In this document: piece after piece, positions 45,123 to 54,584 of the stretch | Position numbering within the stretch: the stretch's first letter is position 1 | Layout of the letters: each line of letters opens with the position of its first letter | Source: Clostridiales bacterium | GTDB taxonomy: Bacteria; Bacillota; Clostridia; Christensenellales; Aristaeellaceae | NCBI GenBank assembly: GCA_015056205.1 | Contig: SVGS01000011.1 | Coordinates: forward strand, 24,224 to 88,223 | DNA: 64,000 nt | Reading direction: 5' to 3' | Made by a program: the position numbers and the translations under genes | Notes under the pieces: generated by a model | What the model was told of the DNA's origin: nothing | Databases searched by the model: none | The model's input: the letters and a program-made list of their open reading frames with translations, nothing else

Positions 45123-48100
45123 TTATTCATAGGGATAAGATTCATGGAGCCTTTCGAAACTTCCATCCTGTTTATAAATATCATAGATTACAATGAGAGA
45201 TCCAGGCAACCGATCCGCGTTGGTCAGACGAAGATCGCCCATTCTGATGATCTCACGATACTCATCCCTTCTTTCCAACAGGTTACCCTGATACTCAACG
45301 ATGATTTCCTGCTTTCCCACGCAGATCATATTTTCTCCGTTCTCCAGAAATGAATCGGTGACAATATCAGAATGTAAATCGTATACTTCCTGTTCACAAC
45401 CTGAGATGAATGGACTGCTTCCGGAAAAATCAACTTCGTAAGCTGCTCCCAGCTTCAGAATTGGTTTTTCCCGCGTTTTTGAGGAACCTTTAGGCGGAAT
45501 ATACCTGAAAGCGGTCCAGTCCCGATAAATATCTCCTTCGATGGTGAGCAGCCGTTTTCCTTCAGAGGCCAGGCCATCACCGCTGAGGCCTTCATCGAGT
45601 TCATAACCTTCGATTACATTGCCCGCGGTATTGGTCCAGGCCAGTCCGCTGTATTGGGTCGAAATCAGGCCATCCTCGCTTTGATGAAGATCGAGAGTGC
45701 AAATTCTTTGATATTCTGGCAGATATATATCATAGTTATCTCCATTCTGTTCAATGACCCGATACTGATATGCCGAATCCTTTTTCAAATAAACTGTCGC
45801 TGTCCCATAGACAAACTGCTCTCTCTCTGCTTCAACGAGAGCCGGACTCAGCAAAACAAAATGGTTTTCAGAAGAAGTGAGATCTGCATACGTATGGACC
45901 AGCATATCTGCTTTTGACACAGTACAAGACAGTCTGTCCGCACTGATCCATTTTCCACCTGCCATTCCAATCTGCGCTTCTCCGATGATGGAGAATGTAA
46001 CCGGGATCTTGTCTTGATTCAGGTGCAGCATAAAGGAAAGGTCGCGAACGTTGTCTCCCTGCTTCAGGATGGTTGTCTCATCCTGATACACAGCCGCTAC
46101 CCACTTATCGTAACGCAGGATAAAACAGTCGGTCCGGCCTGTATGCGGAGGAAGGCGGAATTCAGCAATCGATTCAGGCAGATAGTATTGCCCATTGACA
46201 GTCGGATTTGTCAGAATCACATTGACGGGCTCATCTGACGAATTATACCAGTCAGTCTGAACGGCGAGATCCCAATCTCCGATCAGAACCTGTCTCACCA
46301 GAAGGATAACAGGGCTGCAGACTAATTCCAATCCGTCCGCTTCTTTTGAATTTTTTATCCATGATAACGGAACGGGTTCGCTCATCCTGAATGAAAATGA
46401 AGAGGCTTCATCATCCACCGGAACGATTCTTATTTCTTCCACCTTTTCTATTCCGCGATGCTGCAAAATCTGCTCTTCCAGGATAACCGGGTCGCTTCTC
46501 TGACTGATTTCCAGGTCGGCTTTCACCAGTTCGATGCTGTTCTTTGAAACAATCTGAAGCACCATGTCCTGAGACGGTTGGAGAACAAACTGCTCCTTAT
46601 TCCCAAAGAACCAGTCATTCAAATAGACATCGAATGAATGGATGACTGAAGCGGAATCGGATTGATTTTTGATATACAAATCGATGATGATGGAGTCATT
46701 CACATCATCTGTTTGAAGATCAAGCACCTGCCACAACAATGTATTTTGCTCCATCGAAGCCAGAGCGGGTGGCTTTTCCGCGATCAGGGCAGGCAGATCA
46801 AGAGGCTGAAGATCAAAATGGACAGACTGCATGATTTCAGCTTCCGGAGCATCGTCTTCCGTTGGGAAAAGGCTGACAATACAGCCAATTTGTTTGATTT
46901 CCCTCATCCCAAGGAGACTTGAGTCCGTTACATATACAGATGCAGCCGCAGTGCCTCCCGGCTCAATTTCCATATTTCCCCAGGAGGAATCAACAACCCG
47001 TTCCGCATTCAGGATCAGATTCGAAAAACACAGACGACCTGTTTTCCCCATAGGATTTGAAACATGAATGACAAAGGATAAATACGTTTTCTCCGAATTG
47101 AACATTCCAATCGGATCCGTCGGGCTTCCGTTGCATACAGCGCCGCTGATCTGAGCTGTGTAGGGTCCAATGCTGACCTGATCTGAATCAAAGGAGATCT
47201 GAGGCCTGCTGTAGCTGGCAGGAATCACAGAACAGGAGTCAGCTGATAAATAATGTCCTTTATCCGCTCCATGAAATTCGATCACCGCCGGCGTAGAACA
47301 GAATTCATTGTTCACCCGAAAGGCCAGTTCGATCTTCTCAACAGTTCCTCCATCGGAAAGAAGTTCAGGAGCTTTGCAACCTATGCATTGGACGGCTTTT
47401 CCATGAGCAGGAACGGCAAAAACATCCGTTGTTTCATTGGGATGTAAGGGAGATCCGTTCACTTTCCATCCTCCGGCAAGAATCAGGATGTCCTGGTCTG
47501 TTGGATTGGAGAAAACAATTCGAAGACCTATGCCGTCATCCGCGACGAAAAGCCGTTCAATCTCAGCACCAATCGTTCCTTCCAGAAGGGTCTTCGTTTC
47601 GGGCATCTCTGACACTGCCGGATTGAGATGAATCGGTGTATCGAGTTTCATTGTTATTGTCCGTGGCTGGGAAGAATTCCGGAAAAGCAGCTGCAGGGAT
47701 TCAATTTCATGGTATCCCTGCAGCTCCAGCAGATTATCAGCATTTAACGTATATTCGATCTGCCTGCCGCCTGCGGAAAATGCTTTTTGCAGATAGCATC
47801 GATTTTGATATGTAAAAGCATAATAAGCGGTGGCTCCAGCCGGTATATTCAGCGAAACCCTGTTATCTGAAGAAGCAATCATCAGGTGGTTGATGATCCA
47901 GTAGCCCTGTTCGTCCAATGGTTCCTTCATATGATTGCAGATCCGAAGGATGCCGTGAATATCGCCGGAGATATCGTGTCTGAGCGACAGAAGCTCCACT
48001 GTCAGATCTTCATCCTCCGTCCGGCCTAATACGTTCTGCTCCATTTTTGAAATATCGTCCAGAGAACACTGGTTTACGAAAAAGCGGATTTTACGATCTG

Positions 48101-50417
48101 AATATTCATAAATATGCTGGTCGGAAGACATCTGAAGATGGCAACCGATGCCGGTAACGCTTTCAAGATTCAATAATGTCATTTGATCCAGATGGAGAAC
48201 GTAGGTACGGGTTTCACCGGGCATGACATCAGGAATCCGCATGGCCTCCTTCTGGCCGGGACTGCCCGATTGCTTCTGATTGAGAAGAAGATCGGTGACA
48301 GCATAGGTTGTCGTCCATTTGGACAGATTGGTGATCTCCGCTGCCAGATTAAGGCCCGGATTCAGAGGGGAGGCATCTTTGACCAGGAAGAACCGAATCC
48401 TGTAATCCTCTGTTTCCATGATACGGGGTTCTATCTGAATAGCTTCCAGATTCGGATTCTGAATCGGAACCGGTAAACTCGCATGGGTGTTTTGCTGAGA
48501 ATCTGTAATCTGGAAAACCGCGTATAGCTGAACAGCGGACATCTGAGTTTCAAAAAAGCGCAGCTGCCAGTTTTGAGGCAGATCAATGGAAAGGGAAGCG
48601 ATGTTCTGATAGGATTCCGCGGCAGTCCATTCTTCAAAACCCGGCATGTTCTCCCGATCCTGAGGCATGAAACGCGCATCTGACTTAAAGGAAAGCATTG
48701 TGTATTGAGCGGGATCAATCGGTATACGGGAAGTAAAGGCATGATCCAATTCATCATATCCCATGATACCGCTGAGTTTCAGCGGGTTTCCGTTTTCTGC
48801 GTCCATTGAAAATGAATAGAGAACATCCAGATCATCTGCCGGGTTTTCCCGCCCGCTGTGATCATAATAGGTACCCCGGATATAACAGTTCTTACCGTCT
48901 TCAGACAGCGTATACGTCAGAGGACCACAGACAGCATTTCCTTCCTCGTCTGTTACGTAAAGTGTTCTTCCGACAAAACTGCCCGACAGCACTCCGCTAT
49001 CATTCAGCCCGGCTGGTTCTACTGAAACCGGCGAATACATTTTTTCTGTATTGTCCCGGGATTCTGTGATTCCATATATTCCGGTATTCTGTTCATAAGC
49101 GGCCAAAATGAGCAGCTGCGCCCCGGCGTAGTTTTTTATTTGAGTATCTGTCAGCTTCAGTGAAAACCGCGGAGAATCCTGGGCATCTGTTGGATCATGC
49201 CGGGGAAGAAGTGCGCTCCAGTCAGCCAATCGATCACCAACAAGAATCGAACCAAAGGAAGTGATATAGTCCTGATAATTTGCACAGAAGGAAACGCCGG
49301 CATATCTTTTCATCCATTTTTTTGTATAGTCTTCCTTATTGCTGAAGGGATGATATACCGTTAACCCAGTAGCCCCCGGAACATTGCTCTCGCTGCATAC
49401 AACAGCAGCATTCAGCAGGGAGACCGCCCGCTGTTCGTTCCCGTTTTTTCCCATTTTTAACATCAGATCCTGAAGGTCCACCAGATCGTATGAATGTGAT
49501 TCCGGTCCCTTGACCGCTTTCCCGAAAGTGGCAGAATCAAGGCGAACAACAGAGAGAGCTGAATAGTTTTCCATATTGACTGAAGAACCGGCGTTTAAAA
49601 AGAAGGAATCCATGGAAGGAAGCGCTTCCTGCAGTTTGGCCAGATCAATACAGGCCAGTGTGAGCGGGTTAGGATCATCCGCGAGAGCTTCAAAGTATTT
49701 TTGAACGATTCGCTTGCCGGTGATTCCGCCATTCTCATCCTGTTCAATTCCATTCAGAAATGCATAATTCCATCCGGCAGCAGGTTCTCTTTCCTGGCTC
49801 GCGATCATGTACTCCGCATAGGGAGAGAGCGCGTTGGCTATCTCTACACTTCCCATCAGGCATGCGTCAAAGCCAATCCATGACAGTTTCTGAGGGAGCT
49901 GTGCTGATTCAAACGCACTGCACATTTCTCCGAGAGTCAGTCCATCCGATGAAAAAAGTTCATCCAGGCAAGCTGCTTCCAACGGTCCGCCGCCATGATC
50001 CCAGAGAATAAGCGCGTACTGATCCGCCGGAAAATGCTGATATCCATAGCGAAGGAACCATGACAGACTGTCCGGATCTCCCATATTTCGAAGCGTACCT
50101 GTTTCCCGGGTGGCTTCAACCAGCGTTCCTCCGGGGCTGACACGAAAGAGATGCGTCACATCCGTACTGTATCCAGTTTTCCATGATTGTGACCCGCCAG
50201 CCAGAATCAACACTTCTGTTTTTTTTCTGTCATATCCTGCCTCAATGATTTCCTGCAGATCCGCAGAGGCTGAACCATAACCGCTCTCAAGATTGCTGCC
50301 GCACATATAGATCATGAGAGTCAGTCTGCGTTGACTGCCTTCTGCCAGGGAAGGAGCAGACAGTAATATACATATGGATAGAATTCCGATAGCCAGAATC
50401 AGAAAATGCTTTTTCAT
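45123..50417 (-). CDS. Large secreted clostripain-family (C11) cysteine peptidase
   Basis: 1764 aa. Signal peptide residues 1 to ~26 (FLILAIGILSICILLSAPSLA). The C11 catalytic domain occupies ~30-390: RLTLMIYMCGSNLESGYGSA, catalytic His141 in ILWDHGGG and catalytic Cys186 in GFDACLMGSVEIANAL. The remaining ~1350 residues are a long series of beta-sandwich-like segments of unknown type, perhaps for binding partners or substrate. Usual C11 enzymes have 400-600 residues, so this is very large. No LPXTG anchor is seen. Clostripain-like enzymes cut after Arg or Lys. Start ATG at 50417 follows GAGGA; an upstream ATG at 50441 lacks a site. Confidence 0.92.
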   Translation of the reverse strand: MKKHFLILAIGILSICILLSAPSLAEGSQRRLTLMIYMCGSNLESGYGSASADLQEIIEAGYDRKKTEVLILAGGSQSWKTGYSTDVTHLFRVSPGGTLVEATRETGTLRNMGDPDSLSWFLRYGYQHFPADQYALILWDHGGGPLEAACLDELFSSDGLTLGEMCSAFESAQLPQKLSWIGFDACLMGSVEIANALSPYAEYMIASQEREPAAGWNYAFLNGIEQDENGGITGKRIVQKYFEALADDPNPLTLACIDLAKLQEALPSMDSFFLNAGSSVNMENYSALSVVRLDSATFGKAVKGPESHSYDLVDLQDLMLKMGKNGNEQRAVSLLNAAVVCSESNVPGATGLTVYHPFSNKEDYTKKWMKRYAGVSFCANYQDYITSFGSILVGDRLADWSALLPRHDPTDAQDSPRFSLKLTDTQIKNYAGAQLLILAAYEQNTGIYGITESRDNTEKMYSPVSVEPAGLNDSGVLSGSFVGRTLYVTDEEGNAVCGPLTYTLSEDGKNCYIRGTYYDHSGRENPADDLDVLYSFSMDAENGNPLKLSGIMGYDELDHAFTSRIPIDPAQYTMLSFKSDARFMPQDRENMPGFEEWTAAESYQNIASLSIDLPQNWQLRFFETQMSAVQLYAVFQITDSQQNTHASLPVPIQNPNLEAIQIEPRIMETEDYRIRFFLVKDASPLNPGLNLAAEITNLSKWTTTYAVTDLLLNQKQSGSPGQKEAMRIPDVMPGETRTYVLHLDQMTLLNLESVTGIGCHLQMSSDQHIYEYSDRKIRFFVNQCSLDDISKMEQNVLGRTEDEDLTVELLSLRHDISGDIHGILRICNHMKEPLDEQGYWIINHLMIASSDNRVSLNIPAGATAYYAFTYQNRCYLQKAFSAGGRQIEYTLNADNLLELQGYHEIESLQLLFRNSSQPRTITMKLDTPIHLNPAVSEMPETKTLLEGTIGAEIERLFVADDGIGLRIVFSNPTDQDILILAGGWKVNGSPLHPNETTDVFAVPAHGKAVQCIGCKAPELLSDGGTVEKIELAFRVNNEFCSTPAVIEFHGADKGHYLSADSCSVIPASYSRPQISFDSDQVSIGPYTAQISGAVCNGSPTDPIGMFNSEKTYLSFVIHVSNPMGKTGRLCFSNLILNAERVVDSSWGNMEIEPGGTAAASVYVTDSSLLGMREIKQIGCIVSLFPTEDDAPEAEIMQSVHFDLQPLDLPALIAEKPPALASMEQNTLLWQVLDLQTDDVNDSIIIDLYIKNQSDSASVIHSFDVYLNDWFFGNKEQFVLQPSQDMVLQIVSKNSIELVKADLEISQRSDPVILEEQILQHRGIEKVEEIRIVPVDDEASSFSFRMSEPVPLSWIKNSKEADGLELVCSPVILLVRQVLIGDWDLAVQTDWYNSSDEPVNVILTNPTVNGQYYLPESIAEFRLPPHTGRTDCFILRYDKWVAAVYQDETTILKQGDNVRDLSFMLHLNQDKIPVTFSIIGEAQIGMAGGKWISADRLSCTVSKADMLVHTYADLTSSENHFVLLSPALVEAEREQFVYGTATVYLKKDSAYQYRVIEQNGDNYDIYLPEYQRICTLDLHQSEDGLISTQYSGLAWTNTAGNVIEGYELDEGLSGDGLASEGKRLLTIEGDIYRDWTAFRYIPPKGSSKTREKPILKLGAAYEVDFSGSSPFISGCEQEVYDLHSDIVTDSFLENGENMICVGKQEIIVEYQGNLLERRDEYREIIRMGDLRLTNADRLPGSLIVIYDIYKQDGSFERLHESYPYE

Positions 50418-50488
50418 TCGGATATTCCTCGTATGTTTCATGTCAGCTTATGACGCTGAGGCTCTCGTCGGCTGCGCGGACTTCTGCT

Positions 50489-51670
50489 TCATTGGTTCAT
50501 TATTGTTTGAATGATATAACATGAGGATTCTTCTGTTGCAGGAGCCAGGTACAATATAGTGCGATCAACAACCCAAGTGTAGACTTCATCTATCGGACTG
50601 GATAACTGGTTGCGAATCGCTGCAAGATACTCCTCTCCCGTAATTTTTTCATACCGGCCGTGTTTCTCCTGAAAACTATTCAGAAGCGTTTCGAAGGAAG
50701 AACTGTTTTCCATCGGAAGAATCTGTATGATCTGTGAAAGTTTCGTATCAGATCCAAAGCCCAGAAATGTATTGGTTGGGCTGTTGTTGATACAGTATTT
50801 TCCATCAACGACAGCAAAAATTAGAGCATTTTCTTCTGCCTCGATGATTTGTGCTATGGAATGAAGCTTTTGCAGTACGGTCGGATAGTCTTCCTGAAAA
50901 TGAATATCGGGTATGATAGAAGGGGAAACGGATGCTTCACTATTTTCAAAAAAGCTTCCGGGTTTGGAGAGAAATAGATACATGTGCTGATCAGATCCCG
51001 GCAAATCGCTGTAAACACTTACGATCAGCGTGGAATCCGGAGCTATCAGACAGCGATAGTCGGTAATTCGGTTGAGAAAGTCATTTCCATAGACATTGAC
51101 GATCATCGTTCTGACTGCATTTAATGCCCCTGAAAGAAAGGCGTAGTTGTCTTTTTCCAGCGTTACGGCCATAATGGCATCATACGAGGATAAATCTGTC
51201 AGATTTGATGAGAATGTTTCAAGCTGGTTTCCATAGAAACGGTTTAACAAGCTGTTCGCATCGGCAACGGTCTGAGCAGCAGATTTGGCGGGGCGTAAAT
51301 TGATTGTCCGGGTCAGATCAATCTCATATAAAGCCATTCTGAATACGTTATATACGCTTTCTTCCACAGTATACAAATTGAAGTACCGGTTTAATTCTCT
51401 GGATTCCAGATCGTTAAAGACAATACTTTTCGTTCTCTCATTCTGTGACTGGGAGCCTTTTCGCTGAAGTGCATTCTGCATTTCTTCGAGGGTGTTTGTC
51501 CAGGAGATTCCGGGCAGAAGCGGCAGGCTGTCCTGAGATGCTTCTCCCAGACTTGTCCCGCATAAAGCAGACAACATAATGCACAGGGTAATCAGAAAAC
51601 AGATCCTGCCAGTGGATGTTCGTTGCTTTGTCTGCTTTTTCCTGGTTTGCCTAGTCCCGATACTGTTCAT
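50489..51670 (-). CDS. Secreted protein of unknown function, first gene of the C11 protease operon
   Basis: 393 aa. A basic N-terminus (TRQTRKKQTKQRTSTGR) precedes a signal or anchor helix (ICFLITLCIMLSALCGTSLGEA), so it is exported. The mature part is mixed alpha/beta with stretches such as GISWTNTLEEMQNALQRKG and HFQEDYPTVLQKLHSIAQII. No known family is recognised. RBS AGGAAAGGA. It precedes the C11 protease gene by 71 bp on the same strand. Confidence 0.82.
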   Translation of the reverse strand: MNSIGTRQTRKKQTKQRTSTGRICFLITLCIMLSALCGTSLGEASQDSLPLLPGISWTNTLEEMQNALQRKGSQSQNERTKSIVFNDLESRELNRYFNLYTVEESVYNVFRMALYEIDLTRTINLRPAKSAAQTVADANSLLNRFYGNQLETFSSNLTDLSSYDAIMAVTLEKDNYAFLSGALNAVRTMIVNVYGNDFLNRITDYRCLIAPDSTLIVSVYSDLPGSDQHMYLFLSKPGSFFENSEASVSPSIIPDIHFQEDYPTVLQKLHSIAQIIEAEENALIFAVVDGKYCINNSPTNTFLGFGSDTKLSQIIQILPMENSSSFETLLNSFQEKHGRYEKITGEEYLAAIRNQLSSPIDEVYTWVVDRTILYLAPATEESSCYIIQTIMNQ

Positions 51671-52020
51671 TTTTCATACTTCCTTTCCTGTGGATCTTTA
51701 TAATTCAGAGTTCTGTCTCCCAAGCCCGTACTGAGATTGTTTAATCTGAGGATGAGGCTAACAGATTTCAAAGCAGATGTTTTGCGGTGTCAGTTTTCAT
51801 GTGGATCTACGCCATAGGTAAGATCGCGCTCCAGCTAATTCTTCTATCCTTTGGTTTCGGACTAATCCCTGAACGCTGATAATGGAAGAAAAGACCCGGG
51901 AAGGAAATCCGGGAAAGAAACTGAATAAACAGAATATGGAATACAGGAAGTATAGCCGAACAAAATTAAAACTTCAACCCCTGTCTGCCTATTTTTGCCA
52001 TTTCAAAAATGATAATAAAC
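51671..52020. other. Intergenic region between divergent secreted-protein genes
   Basis: AT-rich divergent control region. On the minus strand a weak -10 (TATAAA, near 51698-51703) could serve the C11 operon, but its -35 is poor (TTGGGA, 15 bp away). No RNA gene or repeat is seen. The plus-strand promoter begins at 52021. Confidence 0.5.
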
Positions 52021-52049
52021 TTGACAACGCATCATAGCTGATATAAGAT
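52021..52049 (+). promoter_or_regulatory. Promoter with ATCA-N4-TGAT operator (copy 1)
   Basis: Perfect TTGACA at 52021-52026, 17-bp spacer, TAAGAT at 52044-52049. The dyad ATCA-TAGC-TGAT occupies 52031-52042, starting 10 bases after the first base of the -35. The same arrangement recurs at 54492 and 61612. Confidence 0.85.
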
Positions 52050-52195
52050 TTCAGAGAAAAGCACTTAAAATCATAAGGAATGGGGTTTGGCATGCCGAAG
52101 GTGGAAGAGGTACGGCACAATCTGTTTTGCTTACAGTGTTTTTGATGTTTGAGGCGTTTCGGGACTAATGAGATTTTTTGGAGGTGAATCGTTTC

Positions 52196-53239
52196 ATGAG
52201 GCGCATTTCGTTACTTCTTGTCTTAATTCTCTGTGTTTTAGCCGTTGCCCCTGGATCAGCAGAAATAATCAATGAAGATCTCGTAGAGTTCCCGACATTC
52301 AGTTGTTCGGTTGCTCCTGGTTCCTACCTGATTCGGGGTACGGACGAACAAGGATATCTGTTTATTTGCTATCCTGAATACAAGAATGGCAATACAAATA
52401 TCACGATCTCTGCTTCCCGGGATACTTTGACGAATTTCAACCCGGTTACAATGGACAGCGCAATGCGTGAAGTTTTCGGTATGTCATTGCTTTCTCAAAC
52501 AACGGAACAGCTGAAAAGCTATGGATACACCGTCTCTGATGCAGTATACTCCTGGGGAGATCTGCTCGAAGTCGACGGTCAGACCGGCATTATCCTGAAA
52601 AATTCCATGCAGTTAAGCGCGAATGGTATAAATACAAAGAGCTATAGCTGTGGTTATATGACTTGTGTCGGAGATTATCGGTATAATTTCAGCGCCGGCG
52701 CAGAATCAGAAGAACGTAGCGAGACACTGCTTCGGGGTTTTCTCGATACATTGCATTGGAAAACGCCGGATACAAATACTTCTGCAGAGCGGACTTTGGA
52801 CAACTCTGAAGAAAAAGTGCTCGGGAAAGCAGTGTTTCTCACGATCATGGATGGAAAGGCGACTCCGGCAGAAATGCTGGAGAGCGATCAGGCCGGAATT
52901 CTGGCAGCATTATTTCTCTTAGACCTTGAAAAAAATCAGGAAGTAAAAAAAGGCTTGTATTTCCAGCTTGACACCATATTCGATAAAGCGATTTATGCCG
53001 GGATAGATCAGAATAATCGTGCATTCTCGGCTTTTCCAGAGTCTATGAGTGATGATTATCTTGTTGTGGCATTGGATGGGGGAAACGTTGTTTACCTTGG
53101 CGAACTCCCGGAGAACGATCTGAATGCTTTTCTGGCCAAATCCAAAGTCAGCAAAACCATAGACTACTACTTTTTCATTGGAAGCTATCAGGGACTTTGT
53201 TCTGCAATAGGGCTGGATCCGGCTCCGTATGACAAATAA
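52196..53239 (+). CDS. Secreted protein of unknown function
   Basis: 347 aa with signal peptide (ISLLLVLILCVLAVAPGSAE). Style is similar to the secreted proteins of the neighbouring minus operon (for example VGDYRYNFSAGAESEERSETLLRGFLDTLHW, a strand-helix pattern). The C-terminal part holds a Cys-free alpha/beta region (FLTIMDGKATPAEMLESDQ). No family recognised. ATG 52196 is chosen because GGAGGTG lies 8-9 bases upstream; earlier in-frame TTG/GTG codons lie within that site. It is driven by a dyad-containing promoter with a ~140-nt leader. Confidence 0.85.
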   Translation: MRRISLLLVLILCVLAVAPGSAEIINEDLVEFPTFSCSVAPGSYLIRGTDEQGYLFICYPEYKNGNTNITISASRDTLTNFNPVTMDSAMREVFGMSLLSQTTEQLKSYGYTVSDAVYSWGDLLEVDGQTGIILKNSMQLSANGINTKSYSCGYMTCVGDYRYNFSAGAESEERSETLLRGFLDTLHWKTPDTNTSAERTLDNSEEKVLGKAVFLTIMDGKATPAEMLESDQAGILAALFLLDLEKNQEVKKGLYFQLDTIFDKAIYAGIDQNNRAFSAFPESMSDDYLVVALDGGNVVYLGELPENDLNAFLAKSKVSKTIDYYFFIGSYQGLCSAIGLDPAPYDK

Positions 53240-53351
53240 TCGTTACCATATGGCAGAGTGCAAATTTGAAATTGATCCACATCTCTGTAAGGCTGCAGAT
53301 GGAATAGCTGACGATTCTACAGTTTAAAAATTGAAAAAGAAAGAGATGCTT

Positions 53352-54437
53352 ATGGAAGTATACAGTTATACCGGGAACTATTGTGAGCTTCATACGGAAG
53401 AACCACTGGGGACAGAGGGCTTGCTGGAAGGGCCATTTGGAAAACTGTTCTTTAAGCGCTGTCATGACGGCTTTGCTATTATTGATTCGTGTTTCCCTGG
53501 GACAGGATTCATCTGTTGGCCGACCAGCGCGGATTTGGGCTTCCCCGGATTTATTAACGATATCCCAGTAACGGAAATCAGGCAAAGTATTTCCATTAGT
53601 AATACACACCCGATTGCAATCGAGGCAACGGAACTGAAGCGCGCGTATCTTCGAATCAAAAGAGCAAGTAGTGCCGAGAAGCTCAGTGAAGCAGATGAAG
53701 GATTAGCAGCGTTATTACGGCTTATGTTGGAACATCAGGAAAACGTGAATCAAAAAGAGAAGTTTCTGGAAGTATCTGTTGAATTTTTTAATAAGGACAA
53801 AAGCATCGACAGCTGTTGGATTCAAACGGATGAAAGGTGTATATTACATGGCGTTGCCGCAAAGCACCTTAGTGTAGAAGCTCCCTCCGTTGTTTTGGAA
53901 GACCATGCTTATGAAAAACTGGAATGGGCGGAGTTTACCGGAAAGGTATATCCCTATCTCTACAGCGACTGGGACGGTGAGTATTTCAATACAAGGTATT
54001 TCTCCGGGATAAAAAGCCTGAAGATGGTTGATGGCTCTTTGCGCGGAGATGATTGCTGGAACTTCGCTGGCTGCATATCGCTCGAAAAAGTTCATCTGGC
54101 AAACGGAATCAAAAGAATCCTCCCGCATTCTTTTGAAAACTGTACTTCTTTGACCGACCTGTATGTCCCTGATACGGTGACAGAGATTGGGGAATTTGCT
54201 TTTGCCGGATGTACAAATCTGAAAACCATTCATCTTCCTTCCGGGATCAAAACGATATCCCGGGGCATGTTTATGGAATGCAGGTCTTTGCTGAAATGTT
54301 ATCTTTCAGACGAGATTGAAGTAATCGAAGATGACGCATTCAAGGGATGCGAGTCTTTGAAAAAGCCCTGGATTCCACGGAATATCAAAACAATCAGTGA
54401 AACAGCTTTTGACCAGAAGGTGTCAGTGAGTATTTGA
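53352..54437 (+). CDS. Leucine-rich-repeat (BspA/LRR_5-type) protein
   Basis: About 361 aa, no signal peptide, so probably cytoplasmic. The first ~205 residues are not recognised (LFFKRCHDGFAIIDSCFPGTGFICWP). From ~220 to 355 there are five to six LRR_5 repeats of ~23 residues with consensus such as CTSLTDLYVPDTVTEIGEFAFAGCTNL, the BspA-type repeat for protein binding. The start is unsure: ATG 53352 with AAAGAG upstream is preferred, ATG 53346 or TTG 53331 are possible. It lies 112 bp after the secreted gene and has no clear promoter, so it may be co-transcribed. Confidence 0.82.
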   Translation: MEVYSYTGNYCELHTEEPLGTEGLLEGPFGKLFFKRCHDGFAIIDSCFPGTGFICWPTSADLGFPGFINDIPVTEIRQSISISNTHPIAIEATELKRAYLRIKRASSAEKLSEADEGLAALLRLMLEHQENVNQKEKFLEVSVEFFNKDKSIDSCWIQTDERCILHGVAAKHLSVEAPSVVLEDHAYEKLEWAEFTGKVYPYLYSDWDGEYFNTRYFSGIKSLKMVDGSLRGDDCWNFAGCISLEKVHLANGIKRILPHSFENCTSLTDLYVPDTVTEIGEFAFAGCTNLKTIHLPSGIKTISRGMFMECRSLLKCYLSDEIEVIEDDAFKGCESLKKPWIPRNIKTISETAFDQKVSVSI

Positions 54438-54491
54438 CCATTGATCCGTAAGAGAGAGAAGATTACGTATTGGATTGAAAACTGGGAAGAA

Positions 54492-54520
54492 TTGACAAAA
54501 TATCAGTTGTGATATACAAT
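54492..54520 (+). promoter_or_regulatory. Promoter with ATCA-N4-TGAT operator (copy 2)
   Basis: TTGACA at 54492-54497, 17-bp spacer, TACAAT at 54515-54520, dyad ATCA-GTTG-TGAT at 54502-54513. Same register as copies 1 and 3. Confidence 0.85.
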
Positions 54521-54584
54521 TTCCATACAGTATGAATAAGGTTCATGTTCAAACACCTGTAATGTAAATGCAGGGAAAGGAAAA

